Assembly (NCBI GenBank): GCA_016748015.1
Contig: JAAOMT010000073.1
Coordinates: 1-64,000 of the forward strand
Origin: Geosiphon pyriformis
Lineage: Eukaryota > Glomeromycota > Glomeromycetes > Archaeosporales > Geosiphonaceae
DNA: 64,000 nt
Reading direction: 5' to 3'
In this document: piece after piece, positions 33,909 to 46,980 of the stretch
Layout of the letters: each line of letters starts with the position of its first letter
How positions within the stretch are numbered: the stretch's first letter is position 1
The notes under the pieces: generated by a model
Database searches by the model: none
What the model was told of the DNA's origin: nothing
The model's input: the letters and a program-made list of their open reading frames with translations, nothing else
Made by a program: the position numbers and the translations under genes

Positions 33909-35711
33909 ATCAGTTAATAAGGTTTTTTGACTTATTTTTCCATGTTAATTTAAACAATTTTAATATAAAGCTGGTTTTAACTTGGGGATTTCTTTATTTG
34001 TGTCCAATAATTTATATTTTTAGCTAGATTCTACTATTTGGAATTGGCTGCGATACTAAGAACTTTCTGGTTTTTTTTTCGGTAAAAAAAACAAGCCTTT
34101 TATTTGAATGTAACGTTATATTATTCAAAGTTATCAAACTTTGATTATTTTTCAACTCTTCGTTTTCTGCTTTTCACGTGACACCAACCTTAATTCTAGT
34201 CCAAAATATTTTTAAGGTTTCTTGTAGCATTTATGTTAAGTTTTAAAGAAAAAAAAACTGATTTGTAAATCTTTTAAGTTATAAGGCTTAACAATAAAGC
34301 CTTTTGTTTTTGAATGTAAATAATTGTATTTAGTATTATTATTCTTTGAAATTTTAATATTAATTTAAATAATCAAATTCAATTCTATTTTGCTTTAATA
34401 TATTATTTTTATAATACAATATATTGAATAAAAAAACAGGTTTAAATCACCTGTCAGCTAAACAACATTTATCATTGAAGAATGACATATTTTTCTGCAA
34501 AAAATAAATGATCATAGGAGGTAAAACGTATACTTCGAGTATTTGTAGCTAATCAGCGACATAAAAAACGTGGTGTTTAATTTCATTTCCTTTAACACTT
34601 TGAATGATTATAAGTTCATTCCGGTTAACTAACCTCTTAAATGAGATCTCAGACTTCTTGTCTCATGCTCTCCTATCTATCAGTCAGGTATAAATCAAGA
34701 TTCAAACCAAGTTTTTTTTTGCCTCCATTACTAATCTCTAATTCCAATCCTGTGATTTATAGCCTGCACATTCGCCACGAATGGGATTGATCGTCGTTTC
34801 TGTACTATTTATCGCTAATGAGGCACAATAATAATAATAATAATAAATCACTGGTCATCACAGAAATCGCAAAATGAGGAGTTTCGCTCTTCCCGAAGGT
34901 GATTTTTATTATGAAATTCGATTGTCCAACACTAGTGAATTAAATGACATTTAATTGTAAGAGGAACAAGTCATTCATCATTATTAGGTTTCGAGATCCA
35001 TTTATGATGTCGGTCACAGTTGCAAGCTTTACAAAATTAGAATATTTTAACTTTTTTAAATTTCGTGAGTATACACTTGATATGGATTAAATGTACAAAT
35101 TCTACTCAGGCTTTGTAATGGGAGGCAATGACGACTTGCACTTTCGCACAGGATACATTTCCCGATAGCGGATTTGAAAGAAGTGTGGGAAAATGTGTGT
35201 GACCAATGGTGGGAAGAAGACACAACCTTTTTACTAGTAGTACATAGAAGGAAACAATAGATTGGATGATCTAATAGGCTAAAAGTAGATTTCCTCGGGA
35301 ACTTGGCATTTGAGGCAGAATGATAAATCAAAAGAATGCAGCGTGCAGCAGTGTTACGGGAATGAAATCAACCCGAAATGATCAATCAAAGTTGAGTTCA
35401 ACTGGAAGAACTAAGGTGTAGGATGGCATCAGGAAGAAATACGTAAACGAGCCTAAAAGCTCCGCGATTTTTGCTAGCTGCTGTGTACAGCATCACCAAT
35501 GTATCGATTGATATCCGAAATAACGTTTGCAGGGAAGAAGCGACAAATTTTATGCAATCCCATATTATACTAAATCAAATTACTTTGTTACCCTAAATTA
35601 ATTCCAAAAATTATATATTGCACCAAGTTTTTCTCAGAATTTTTTTAAATTTCTCAATCAAATAAACGATTTATATTTGGGTTAATCGAATATTGAAAAT
35701 TTTCTGCGAAA
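33909..35711. other. Intergenic region, no gene supported
   Basis: 33910-34420 is A/T-rich, probably the twinfilin 3' flank. 34430-35700 has more normal composition, with an AAT microsatellite at 34826-34848. A 26-codon ATG frame at 34874 and a 91-codon minus frame at 35331-35056 exist but match nothing. Possibly the long promoter or 5' UTR of the gene at 35712, or an unrecognised non-coding transcript. Confidence 0.4.
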
Positions 35712-36320
35712 ATGGAAACGTTCACCAAAGCTCTCTCCAAAACCTTTTTAGATTCAAATCAGATGGCCCCAATGGAAATGGATAATGTTGAATTAGAATT
35801 GCGAAAAATTGACCATCATAAAATCCTCAATACTCGACCATATCATCATAATGATGAGACAAATCAACCTCACCAAGCTACAATCGAGTTACCATCCCAG
35901 ACACAACTTCAACAAAAATTAGACTATTTCTCTCATGCGGCAGAATACCTCACACCGACAGGCACGCTATTTAGTGAAAGTAGAAACAGTTCAAGACACA
36001 ATAGTTTTCGAAATTCGAGTTTTTTGAATACTTTAAAACATCTGACTACCCCTAAATACGAGGAAGAAGATTGTTTTTTCTTACAGGAAATAATCCCTAG
36101 AACTTTCCATTCTCGTTCTTCTTCGTCTTCAAGTGATTATTCTGATTCAGAGGATGAACTGGATGTGGATGCGTTATTTTATAATCGACCGCGGTCAAAT
36201 GTTCGTGTGCGAACATCTGGCGTATTTGATTTTTCATTGAATGATTTTCTGAGACATAACGAATATATGGATGATACGTTGAATTTCGAAGCCTCGGAAA
36301 CTTATAAGTTAACTTCGTAG
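35712..36320 (+). CDS. Hypothetical disordered protein, 202 aa
   Basis: A single open frame with ATG and TAG, with codon use and CpG content like the neighbouring host genes and unlike the repeats. No known domain. The protein is rich in Ser, Asn, Asp, His and Thr. It has a Gln-rich middle, a Ser run followed by an acidic stretch (SDYSDSEDELDVDALF, about residues 140-160) that resembles a casein-kinase-2 target, and an ending with an FDFSLNDFL-type amphipathic segment. No signal peptide or membrane span. It could be a regulatory protein with an acidic interaction patch. It stands about 1.8 kb downstream of twinfilin in the same direction. A 5' intron cannot be excluded. Confidence 0.6.
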   Translation: METFTKALSKTFLDSNQMAPMEMDNVELELRKIDHHKILNTRPYHHNDETNQPHQATIELPSQTQLQQKLDYFSHAAEYLTPTGTLFSESRNSSRHNSFRNSSFLNTLKHLTTPKYEEEDCFFLQEIIPRTFHSRSSSSSSDYSDSEDELDVDALFYNRPRSNVRVRTSGVFDFSLNDFLRHNEYMDDTLNFEASETYKLTS

Positions 36321-36583
36321 AAATTTTCCCTTTTTTAAATGTAAAATGATGTGAAGAGTGGAAATCTTCAAATTAAACATTTTGAGCTTTTCAAATTTCG
36401 AAAGTTTGAAATACATTTTCTTTGTAAATAATTTTTTAGTTATTCAAACCTCCCTTTTCATTAATATTTTTTTTATTAAATTGAGTACTGTAGAGTCCGT
36501 AATAATACGCGTTGACTCCCACTCAAAATTTTTATTATAAATCTAATAGAACTTTAAAATCTTTCTTGGCTTCTTGGGATAGT

Positions 36584-36592
36584 ATGATGATG

Positions 36593-36634
<42 letters not shown>
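36584..36634 (+). repeat. GAT/AAT microsatellite
   Basis: Three GAT units followed by about 14 AAT units, at the border between the gene island and the A/T-rich block. Confidence 0.9.
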
Positions 36635-39348
36635 GGATTAATGTCAATTAGACGTAAAACTTAATAAAAACTTATTACAATATGGAATAAAACACTACAT
36701 AAAAGGCTTAATAATTTGGAACAATACTCGAGCGACGATTTAAAAAAGTGCAATTGTTTTTTTTTTAACAATAGATATCTGAATTGATTGTTTGTTGTTG
36801 ATTCCTATTATTCTTGGAGAAAAACAAGGGTTCTTTAGTTGCCAAATCTCAGATAATACACATTACAGAATTTTTAGTTAAATCTGGGGAATGACATTTT
36901 ACTAAATACAATTTCAGAAGTCGTAAATATTAAATATTTTTTATAATTACAAATTTGGCTTTAAGGAACAGCTTAGAAACTATAACTAAAAATATATGGA
37001 ATAAATAATCTACTTAATAAAAATTAAATAATATCGCAATTTTTAGACTTGTAATCTTTTTAATTATAAATTAAAATTATGATTTTTTGAACTTTCAATT
37101 TTTCTATAACAATAGGTTTATTAAATAAATAAATGATTATATATTGATAAACTTTAGTATTATTTTTATTTTTTTAAATTTAATTTAAGATATCCAAATA
37201 TTTAGCTTAAGAAAACAAAACTTAAAAAACTTAAAACACTAATTTTGCTTAAAAAAACAGAACTACCAACAAATATCAATTAAATAAAAACTAGCAAAGT
37301 TCAAAATATTTTAATAGTTACAAGTCAATACATTATAGTTTAAAATATATTAAACCATACTAATTACTAAAAACTTAATATTTTTTATATTAACACTTCA
37401 ATTATTATAATTAATTTATTTAAAAAAGTATTTTATTTTATTTTTTAACTAATGTCTTTGCAAATTACATAAACCAGATTTTAAAGATTTTTTTGGTATT
37501 AAAATATCTTAAAAAACTTGATTTGACAATTTTATTAATATAAAAACCAAATATAATCATTCATAATACTTTTAATAAAAAAATTTTTGTTAAATATAAA
37601 AATAATCAATAATAATGCATACTTAAAAGATAATATAATATAAATTTAAGTGTAATAATAATAAATTAAACTGTAATTTAAAAATATGTTTTATATTATT
37701 CAATTTTTAATTAATTAAATTTGTTTAGTTAGCAAAAATAATTATTTTTTAACATTTTAATAATAAAAACAATTACAAGATTTAATTTTTAATATAATAA
37801 ATATTACTAAAATTTTCAAAAATTATTTATTATAAGTAAAATTAATATTTAATATAACTTTTATTATTTATTAAAAAAAGTTTAATTAAAAAAATAACAA
37901 AATTTTAATTATTGTAAAATTTTTAATTAATTTTTAATGGCTTAAATTTATAAAGTTTTAACAATATTAAACTTGTAACTAATAAAAAAATATATTAAAA
38001 CTTTTATAAAACAAGCATTTTTTTATTGCTTAACAAAATAAGATTCGATTACACATATAATTAAATATATTTTATGATAAATTTAGTTTATATTTTGTTT
38101 ATATGTAATTAATTACTTAAGTTAATTAAAACAATATTATACTTTATTTAAAATATTTTTATTTATATTAATATAAGTACATAAATAACTAATTAATATA
38201 ACTTAAGTAATTGAATTTTATTGTATATTTAAATTTTAATTTACTATTATCTGATTTATTTGATTTATTATACTTAATTATTTTATGTTTTTTTTGTAAA
38301 TAAGATTTTGTTTTTGATTTTGCAATTAATTATAAATAAAAACAATAATATAAAATTATGTTTTTATATTTACAATAAATTAATTTAATTTAAAAAAAGT
38401 AAGCTGGTAAAAAACAAAAAAAACATTCGAATTTTCATTAAAATTGTTTTAAATAATATTTAAAATAACCATTTTTATAATGCATATAAAAAACCAGAAT
38501 CTTAATTATTAAAGCAAAAACTTATTTAAAAGTTTTAATAAGAATAAAATAACAATATTTAAATATTTTTTTTTAAATTGAAATTACTTTTATATATACA
38601 TATTTTCTATTTTTAAAATAGTTTTTAAAAGTTTGTTATTTTTATTGTTTTTTATATTATTCTATTATTATATATTATTTTATGTTATTTTTTCATATAA
38701 ATTGTTTAATTTTAAATTTAATTTGCAAATTATTTAAAATTTTGTTCAGATTTTTTACTATTTTATTAATATAATTTTAAGTATTAATTAATAAGATTAA
38801 GAATAGTTAATTCTAGTTTTTTTTTGCTAAATATTTTGAATTTGTTGAATATAATTTCTAAATTTATATTTAACTTTTGTATTGTTTTAAATAATTGGTG
38901 CAAAAACTTTAAAATATTTATATTAATAATTTTTCTGATTTTTTTAATAATTTCTTTAATGTTTATATTTTTAATTTTTATGACTTAATTTTTTTTTAAA
39001 GTTTTAAAAAAGTGATTTCGAAAATTTTTTTTGTGATTGGTTATATTAAATATGTAAATAATTTTAATTTTATAAGTAATATTACTTTTTTTATATATTA
39101 ATTCAAATATTAGTAAATTTTTAAAGAAAAATATTTTTAAATACTTGTTAATTTTTAGATATATTTAAATTTTTAAATTATTTATTAATAATTTCTTAGA
39201 AAAAAAAGAAATTGTTTTTAATATTCTTATTATGTTTTATTTATTTGTATTTTTTTCTTTGATAATTTTGTTAAGTTATTCTTGAAAATTAGTTTTAACA
39301 ATTTTTTTTGAAAATTTAAAATTTTTGTAATGTATAAAATTATTATTA

Positions 39349-39382
<34 letters not shown>

Positions 39383-41737
39383 TTGCTTTTTTTTTAATAA
39401 ATTTAAAAATGGTTTTTTTATTTACTAAATTTTTTGAGTGGTCACTTTGGTTTTTTACTAAATAATTAATAATATTGGCATTTATGTAGATTTGTTTTTG
39501 CTATTAAATTAAATTTTTTAATAATATAAAATCTTTTGATTTTAAAAAACAAATAAGTAATAAGTTAAATATTTGAGTTTAAACAAGTAAATTTAAAAAT
39601 AATATAATTAAAAGTAGTAGTTTAATACTGGTTTTTTGTTTAAGTATTTATAAATATATAATAGTAATTCTTAATATATTGTAAATTATTTAGCTAAGTT
39701 AAAATATATTTTTTTGTTTAGATTTTAAATTAAAAAAAAATTGTAAATAAACTAAGTATTTTTTTTTATAAAATTAAATGATATTATAATTAAGTTTTTA
39801 AAAATAAGTAAGATAAATATTAATACTAATAGTTTTTGGTTTAATTGAATAATAGATTAAATTTTTATAAAGATTTTATTTAATTTTTAAAAAGATTGTT
39901 ATTAATTTGAATTTTAATATACTAAAAAAAAGTTTTTTACAATTGTAATTTTGTTTTGGATTTTAAATTTTTGTTTACAATAGATGTAAATTAATTAATA
40001 ATATTTTAGAATTGTTATATTAAATATAATTCTTATTTTAAATAATATTATTATTGTGTTAATTTTTAAGAAAATATTAAATATTATCACAAATTTTTGT
40101 TCTTTTTTTTATATTGTTAATGTTAAGTTGTTATTAAATTTTTCGTTAATAAAAATTAATAAATTTTTAATAAGCTAATTTATTTTTAAAATATTTTTTT
40201 ATACTTTGAATTATTTGTGTTATTAAATTTATAATAAAATAATCAATTTTATATTAATTATTTATAATAAAAGTTAATTTTTTTACAAAAAATTTTATTT
40301 GTAAACTTCTTAATAATATGTAGTTATTTTATTATAAAAGTCGATTTTTTTACAAAAAATCTGACTATAAACTACTTAATAATATAAAAATAAAAAAAGT
40401 ATCTTGTTTAAATTTAAAATTAACTAAGTAATTACTAAAATTAATAATTAATCAATTTTAAGATATTTAATTAAAATTTATAAATTTTAAAACAATAATA
40501 ATTATTAAAAAAGTTTGATTTTCAAAATAGATTTTATTTTATTAATTTATAATAACTAATTAATTATTAAAAAAATAATTATAAACTAAAATATATATTT
40601 TTAAAAAAAAAATTTTTTCTTTTATATAATCTGTTATAATATTATTTTATAATATAATATATTTTTTTGTTAATATTTTTACAAATTAAAGTTACTAATT
40701 ATTTTGAATATTTTATTAAATTTCTAAATATTTTGATAAATTTTTAAATATTATATAGTTTAAAATATTATATATTCTAATTATTGAATTTATTTATATT
40801 TGTATATTATACAAATTAAATTATTAAATAAATAGTAATATTTAATAATCTGATTAAATAATAAATTAAAACAATAATATATATAAAAATTATAAAAATA
40901 AAGATTAAACTTAATAAAAAAAGTTATTGTTTTTATTTATTATTTCTGCATATTATTTTTGTTAATTGTTTTTTTAAAAGCTGTTTTTTAATAATTTTAG
41001 TTTTGTTTGAGTATATTATAAATATTTGTTGACAATAATATTTTACAACTTAATTTTACTATATATAAATATATTTAAATTACAATAAAACTAATAAAAA
41101 AACCAGACCAAAAAATTTTATAACTTACTTTTAATTTAAGTTTGATAACAAAAATCTAATTAAAACAGTTTTTAATTATTTATTTGTTTTAAAAAATTAG
41201 TTATTATTATATTAATAATATGTTTTTTTTAATAATTATACAAAATATACAATATTAAAACAAAGATGAACATCTATAATTTACAGTTTAAGATAACAAT
41301 TAATTGAAAATACACACTATTATACTTAATATTTAATGTAAATGTTTTTAATATATTATAATAGAAAAAAATAAAGAGATAATACTTCTTTAATATTTAA
41401 TATATTTATAATAGTAATTAATTACTTTCTTTAAATTTTATTTAATGCTATATAATTATTAGATTCTGAACTTAATTTAACAACAAAGCCAACATTTAAT
41501 CAATAAAAACAGAAGATTATTGTTCTGTAACATATTCAAGAAGTATGACTTAAAAACTGAAAAGTTGAAATTAGATTATATTAATAAACAGAATATCATG
41601 TTTTTATTTTCTATTTTTGTCAAAATTATATAAAGTATTAATATCTAATGTGGTTATATTTCTTGTAGACTAAAGTTAATCTTACTACAAAAGCAGAGTA
41701 ATAATTTAAGACCAATTTGTTTTGGTGAAAATTTTTT
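36635..41737. other. A/T-rich decayed block
   Basis: About 5 kb made almost wholly of A and T, with short homopolymers and a TAT microsatellite at 39339-39384. No frame matches the LINE or LTR proteins. It is probably very old repeat sequence after loss of C and G, like LINE A but older. No tRNA, rRNA or gene is supported. Confidence 0.6.
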
Positions 41738-41971
41738 TTTTCGTTTGATGTGTCCAGCTTTATTTAGCAGAATGTTGGTCCCATGGTCCTTTTAGCCATG
41801 TGATCAAGCATAGGACCTGGTCCTACTTAAGAATCATCCCATAAAAAAATGATATAAAATTGATTCAGTTTTGGATCGGTCCCATTTTTAGGTTCTGGAT
41901 CGGTCTCATGAACTAAGTCCTTGGATCCATTCCAGCGGTCTTTGGACCGGACGGACCGATTAACATCCCTA
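41738..41971. mobile_element. Possible hAT-type transposon end
   Basis: A sharply different, G/C-containing block with repeated GGATCGGTC, GGACCGG and GGACCTGGTCC motifs. It ends GGACCGATTAACATCCCTA; read on the other strand this begins TAGGGATGTTAATCGGTCC. Terminal TAGGGATGT- or CAGGGGTGT-like ends with subterminal CGG-rich repeats are known from hAT elements and their MITEs. The opposite terminus was not found, so this is a fragment or a short derivative. Confidence 0.4.
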
Positions 41972-42106
41972 TTCGAAAGCATTATGTGCTAATGCACAAT
42001 TGGATTTCAAGTAAAATATCCTTAAAATAATCAAACTTGGCTTTTAAAACAACCTTCTTTCGCCCACATTACAGTACAAATAAATGAACTACTCAATTAA
42101 TTTGAA

Positions 42107-42180
42107 GTAGCTGTGTTGTAAGTAACGACTGGGTAATTAACAGAGCAATTCTTAAAAAATCGAGAGTTCGTGTTCTTGTC
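42107..42180 (+). repeat. tRNA-like (SINE-type) sequence
   Basis: TAGCTGTGTTG at 42108-42118 fits a Pol III A box with one mismatch, and GAGTTCGTGTTC at 42164-42175 fits a decayed B box. The spacing is tRNA-like. No cloverleaf closes and no anticodon stem was found, so it is not a tRNA gene. Most likely the head of a tRNA-derived SINE. Confidence 0.3.
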
Positions 42181-42400
42181 TCCTTTCTAGTGCAATAGTT
42201 GGGAGAATAGCTACTAAATTCATATTTTAAATAACTATTAATATAATACATGAAATTTTTAATTAGCAGTAATTTTATTAGATAAAATTGATAAAATCCA
42301 GTATCGATAAATTATTTTAATTTGTATCGAGTAGAATTGATGCCCTATTTGCTCTATTTTTGGTATGCAATAGAAAAGCCTTTGACGGTGGATATCACCT

Positions 42401-44288
42401 TCAGACTAACGTATCAAATAAGTAACTGATACTTTCCCCATTATGTGTCCTTCGAATCGCCTCGGCTAGAGTTTGAGACACGTCAATAACAACTAACTTT
42501 GACGTTTGTGCCAATTTCTCAGCTGAAATGGGGAATGAATTCGTGACGACCAACTTTTTTAAGAGAAAATCGTGAGATAAATATACCGTAATTGAAGGAA
42601 ACAAAGAAAATTACTTGTATAAATATTTTGTTTCGTACCTGATAAATGCTTTCACAATTATGTATTTCTTTCATACTATCACCACTCAAAATTCCATGAG
42701 TCGCTATTGCATACACGCGTTTTGCATTACATTTATTCATCAAATGATCGGCAGCAGCTATAAAAGAACTAGCCTTGTCAATCATATCATCCTATTAATT
42801 TATAAGTGAGATCAATATAAATAAAGTCAAGTAAATAGAATATAATTCAATAAAAATCACTTACAACAATAAATGCCACTTTCCCAGAAACATTACCCAC
42901 TAGTGTGATTGTGCTACTGCTATTGGATTCAACATCATCTAAATCTGCTGTTAGAACTTCACCAATAACTGATGTATTGGAACTGTTTGATGGTGAAAGT
43001 AGTTCATCTTCTTCTTCCTCCTCATCATCATCGACTACTGGACCATTTATGATTGCTGTAGTTATATTATTGGGGATGGAACACTTATCAGTGTGGAATT
43101 CATTGGAATGACCACCATTGTCGCATGTATTTAAATGGTAGCGAGGACGCGTTCGCTCTGTGTGAACAAGAGCAAAATCAATCTTTAGGCGATCGGCAAG
43201 AGATGTTACTCTGTTGGGAACGAGAAATTAGTGAGATGGCAATGATCAAGATAACTATGATTATGTGGCTAATAAATAAAACAGGTTGTAAGACCTTTTT
43301 GCGCCACCAGCATTTTTACTGACGACTACACCATCCGAGTATTCAGGAACGGTGTTCTGTATCCATTTAGCAATTGTAGGTTCGGCGTAGAGGTTGTCGA
43401 CAGGTTTATTAAAAAAACCTTGTATTTGAGATGCATGAAGATCCAATGTAATGATGTGATCCACACCAGCTACGCTAAGCAAATTTGCGACCACTTTGAT
43501 AGTTCATTGACGAAATTAGCATGATAAATATGAATGGAAATCAGTTGAGATATCGCTTGCATTAAGCGAGACTTTATGAAATTAGGATCCGGTACTGAGC
43601 TAATAGAGAAAAGATGACTTATAATGGCAATAAGTACTTTTCGCAGTAATAGCCCCGCGATACTTTTTCTTTTTGCTCTGTTTGCAATAAGGAAAATATG
43701 GCATCACGGCTAAATCAAAGTATATTAAATCAAGAATTAATTTAAAGCTAGTCACTGGAGAAAATGATCCAATAAAATACTTTAAACTTACCAGTTATGC
43801 GACTAGCCGATGCACCCTTACAGGCAGAGATCATGATAAGTAACTCCATTAAATGGTCATTGATATGTGTCGATCCAGATTGTATGATAAATACATCTTC
43901 ATTACGAACCGAGCATCCTTTCAAATCGTAATTTATAAAAATCAAGATTAAAAGTGATCAAATGGAATTATTAGTAAAAAAATTTTTTAAAAAAAAGATC
44001 CCCAATTAACTATGCTTTTAAGAAAGCTTTCAAATCAGATAAAAAACCCCTTCGTTTATAGAAGTTACAGTTTAATCTAAAAAGGACAAGAAACTGACCT
44101 ATTTCCACCGAGGTTTCTTGGTTCGAAAATTTTTTGAGAGAAGCAGGCGAAGGCGAGCCTATACCTAGTTTTTCACATATTAAATTGGCAAGTTCGACGT
44201 GTGAAGATCCTGAAAAAACTTTGGTTCTGCGCATATCTTGCAAAGTTGTTGCTGTCACTTGTGGTTGAGAACATTTTTGACTTGACAT
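42401..44288 (-). CDS. PRS1: Ribose-phosphate diphosphokinase subunit, Prs1/Prs5 type
   Basis: Seven exons on minus: 44288-44099, 43917-43792, 43709-43638, 43493-43295, 43210-42865, 42791-42639, 42553-42401; 412 aa, all phases closing. PRPP synthetase core: [116 protein letters not shown]. Two departures point to the Prs1/Prs5 (and animal PRPS-associated) class. The PRPP loop reads [10 protein letters not shown] instead of DDMADTCGT. An extra stretch of about 60 residues, with an acidic DDDEEEEDE core, splits the C-terminal domain (exon 5). Enzymes of the family make PRPP from ribose 5-phosphate and ATP. This subunit is likely regulatory or needs a canonical partner. The gene name is by class, not proven orthology. 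Confidence 0.9.
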
Positions 44289-45774
44289 TTAATATTCTTT
44301 TTTGTCCTACCACGTGTTACTGCAACTCGGAAAGGAAAAATACAAGGCGTATCAATAGCGGAAATCGGAACGTTTCTCTTGGATTTGGTTTAGATTTTGC
44401 GGCTGATCTTTCCTGGAATTGTTTAAATCCTGAGGACCAACGATTGATTATCATTTTTGATTTGAATTTAGTTAAATTTTTTTAAATACATATGAATTTT
44501 AAATTTAACCAAATATAAAATTAATTCTTTTGTATTTATTTTACCTATAAAGTAATTTAGAGTTTTATTACTTTAAACAAACTCACTTATTCAAATTCTG
44601 GTATTTTTTTACTAAATTTTATATTAAAAGTTTGCAGATTTCAAAAAATTTAATATATTTTTACTTATAAAAAGCCCAATATTATCATTTTATTTAGAAA
44701 GCATATATTATATTTGGTTTTAGTCTTAATATATTTTTTATAAAGCATAATTATTATTTTAATTTGAAACTTGAAAAATAAAAATCTGTTTTTAATCTTT
44801 ATATTTAACTTGTTTTATTAATCAATAAAAAATATATGTATTATTAAAAAATAATTTTTTTTTCTAATTTTATGATCATGATCAAAACAAAAAATAAAAA
44901 GTTTCAAATACTACTTTTCTTATAATAACTAATAAAGTTTTAACAAAAAAAATTTTTTGTTATTAAAACAGTTAAGCAAAACATCTTAATAATATTTCTC
45001 TTAAATATTAATAGTAAAAAACTGTCTTTAACAGCTTTTAAAGCATTTTTTTTATTTTTGATCAGTGATTTTTCTTTAATTAAAGTTTTTTTTAAAAAAC
45101 ATACTTGAATTAATTTTAATATTGTTTTTATTTTTATCAAGAATTCCAAAGTTTTTAATAATAAATTATTAATAAGCTGATTTTTTTTGTTCTTATTATT
45201 AATATTATTATTATTACTTTATAAATAACCAAAAAAAATAAATATTTAAAAAAACAGCAATAATTATTTATATTTGCTAATATTATACCAAATTTTTTTG
45301 TGGTTTTAAATAAAAATTTTTTCAAAATCTTTCAATAGTAATCAGTTTTTTTTTAATATATATAATAATAATAATAGCATATTTTTCAAGATAAATCAAA
45401 ATTAATTATTAATTATACTATTAAATATAATGTTTTTTAACAAATTATTAAGTTATTTAATTTTAAAAATTAAATTAATCAAATAAAAATTAAATTAATC
45501 TTTTTTTTTGTTTTTTGATACTGTTTTTGATAATATTTAAAAAACAATTTCCAATTGTTAAAAATTTTTTAAATAAATAGTTTTTACTTTAGTATTTAAT
45601 TTTATTTTCAAAATTAGTCTTTATTAATTCTTTGTTTTATTTGTTATCTGATTTTATTAAACTTAAATGTATTTTAAAAAACAATATTTAAATTGTTTTG
45701 TATAAACTTTGTTTTTCAGATTTTTTTAATTATTATTATTAAAATTTTTATTAGTAGTTCTTTTTTTTAACCAC
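44289..45774. other. PRS 5' flank grading into A/T-rich block
   Basis: 44289-44470 has normal composition and should hold the PRS promoter and 5' UTR. From about 44480 the sequence is almost pure A and T up to the solo LTR. No gene supported; possibly decayed LINE sequence. Confidence 0.5.
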
Positions 45775-46610
45775 TGTTACTCATAAAAAAGTATAAAAAA
45801 GAAAGTAAAAAAAACAAATAGAAAAATAAAACTTAACAAGTATGCACAATTTTAGAAAATTATAATATATTGCTTAGCAATAAATACATTGTTAATAAAT
45901 TATGACATACTGCTTAGCAATAAGCATATTGTCAAAAAAAATAGAACATATAGTTCAAGAAAATACAAAATTTTATATAACAAGAATTATGTATATATAA
46001 TAAAAATATTAAAAACAAAAAAAACAGAATTGATTCAGAAAAATTAGTTACAACTTATTAATTATCTAATATCTCTTTTTTTAAAAAGTAGTTTTCTACA
46101 ACTTAAAATAGAATTAAATTACATATTAATAAAATATTAATATTACTTAAATCCATATTATTATCACTTAATTAAGAGATATTAATCAATTCCATACTAT
46201 TAACACTCTATGTTAATAGAATCTAATACTTAATTATACTAAACCAATAGTTTTTGATTATGGCTATTGATAAAATACTAATTTTTTATTTTTTTTTATT
46301 TTTATTTATTTTATTTTATTTCTTTATTGTTTATTAATTGATTAAAAAAATTAAGTGCTGAGTATTTAACATTAAAAATAGCCCAATAAAAAACCTGGAA
46401 ATAAGAGTAAAAATTTAAAAATAGCTTACCAGAAGAGCACAACTGCCAGAATAAACTGCCTATCATGCTAAAAAAACTATTAATTGAATCTCTGTCTATT
46501 ATACAAAAGACTCAATTAAAACCTTTAAAAATTACCAATATTATCAATTATTGAACACCAAGTTACAAGTTTGTTATTTGTTTCAACATCTTAAATAATT
46601 ATTTGTAATA
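45775..46610 (+). repeat. Decayed solo LTR of the Ty3-type family
   Basis: Begins TGTTACTCATAAAAA like the Ty3-1 LTR and ends ATTTGTAATA (GTAACA in the intact form). It has a palindrome array with TTGCTTAGCAAT units (about 45870-45930), TATATATA at 45992-45999, and a conserved R/U5 block. Flanking bases are CCAC and TCAT, which differ only by two C-to-T changes and could be a mutated 4-bp duplication. No internal region is attached. Confidence 0.8.
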
Positions 46611-46980
46611 TCATATTTAAGATTACAAAATTTTTTGTAATAGCTTTTGGTTTTTTTATTTTTATTTTTGTTGTATTTTATAATGTTTCTCTTAATACAT
46701 TTTTTAATGATATTAAAAATACTTTTGGTGTTTTTGGTGTTATTATTTTAATTAAATTAAAGCTAATTAACTTATAATAATATGTTATTATTAATTTTAA
46801 AAACGGTTTTTTTGCTATTACTATTTTTAGTAATTAATTTGTATTGGTTAAAAAAGATAATATTAAAATTTTTTCTCTTTTTAATTAAAAAAAACTATTA
46901 TTTTAAAAGATATTTTTAATTTTAAATTAGTCAATTTTTTTTAGTTGTATTATTTTTAAAATCAGTAATTTGATTTCTCA
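46611..46980. other. A/T-rich stretch between solo LTR and LINE C
   Basis: Strongly A/T-rich. The last 80 bases may be a decayed continuation of LINE C RNase H, but the alignment is weak. Nothing else seen. Confidence 0.4.

Noticed and set aside
35056-35331. 91-codon minus-strand frame
   Set aside because: No homology and no supporting splice or promoter signal; chance frame in a spacer.
42107-42180. Functional tRNA gene
   Set aside because: No closing acceptor or anticodon stem can be drawn; only box-like motifs remain.
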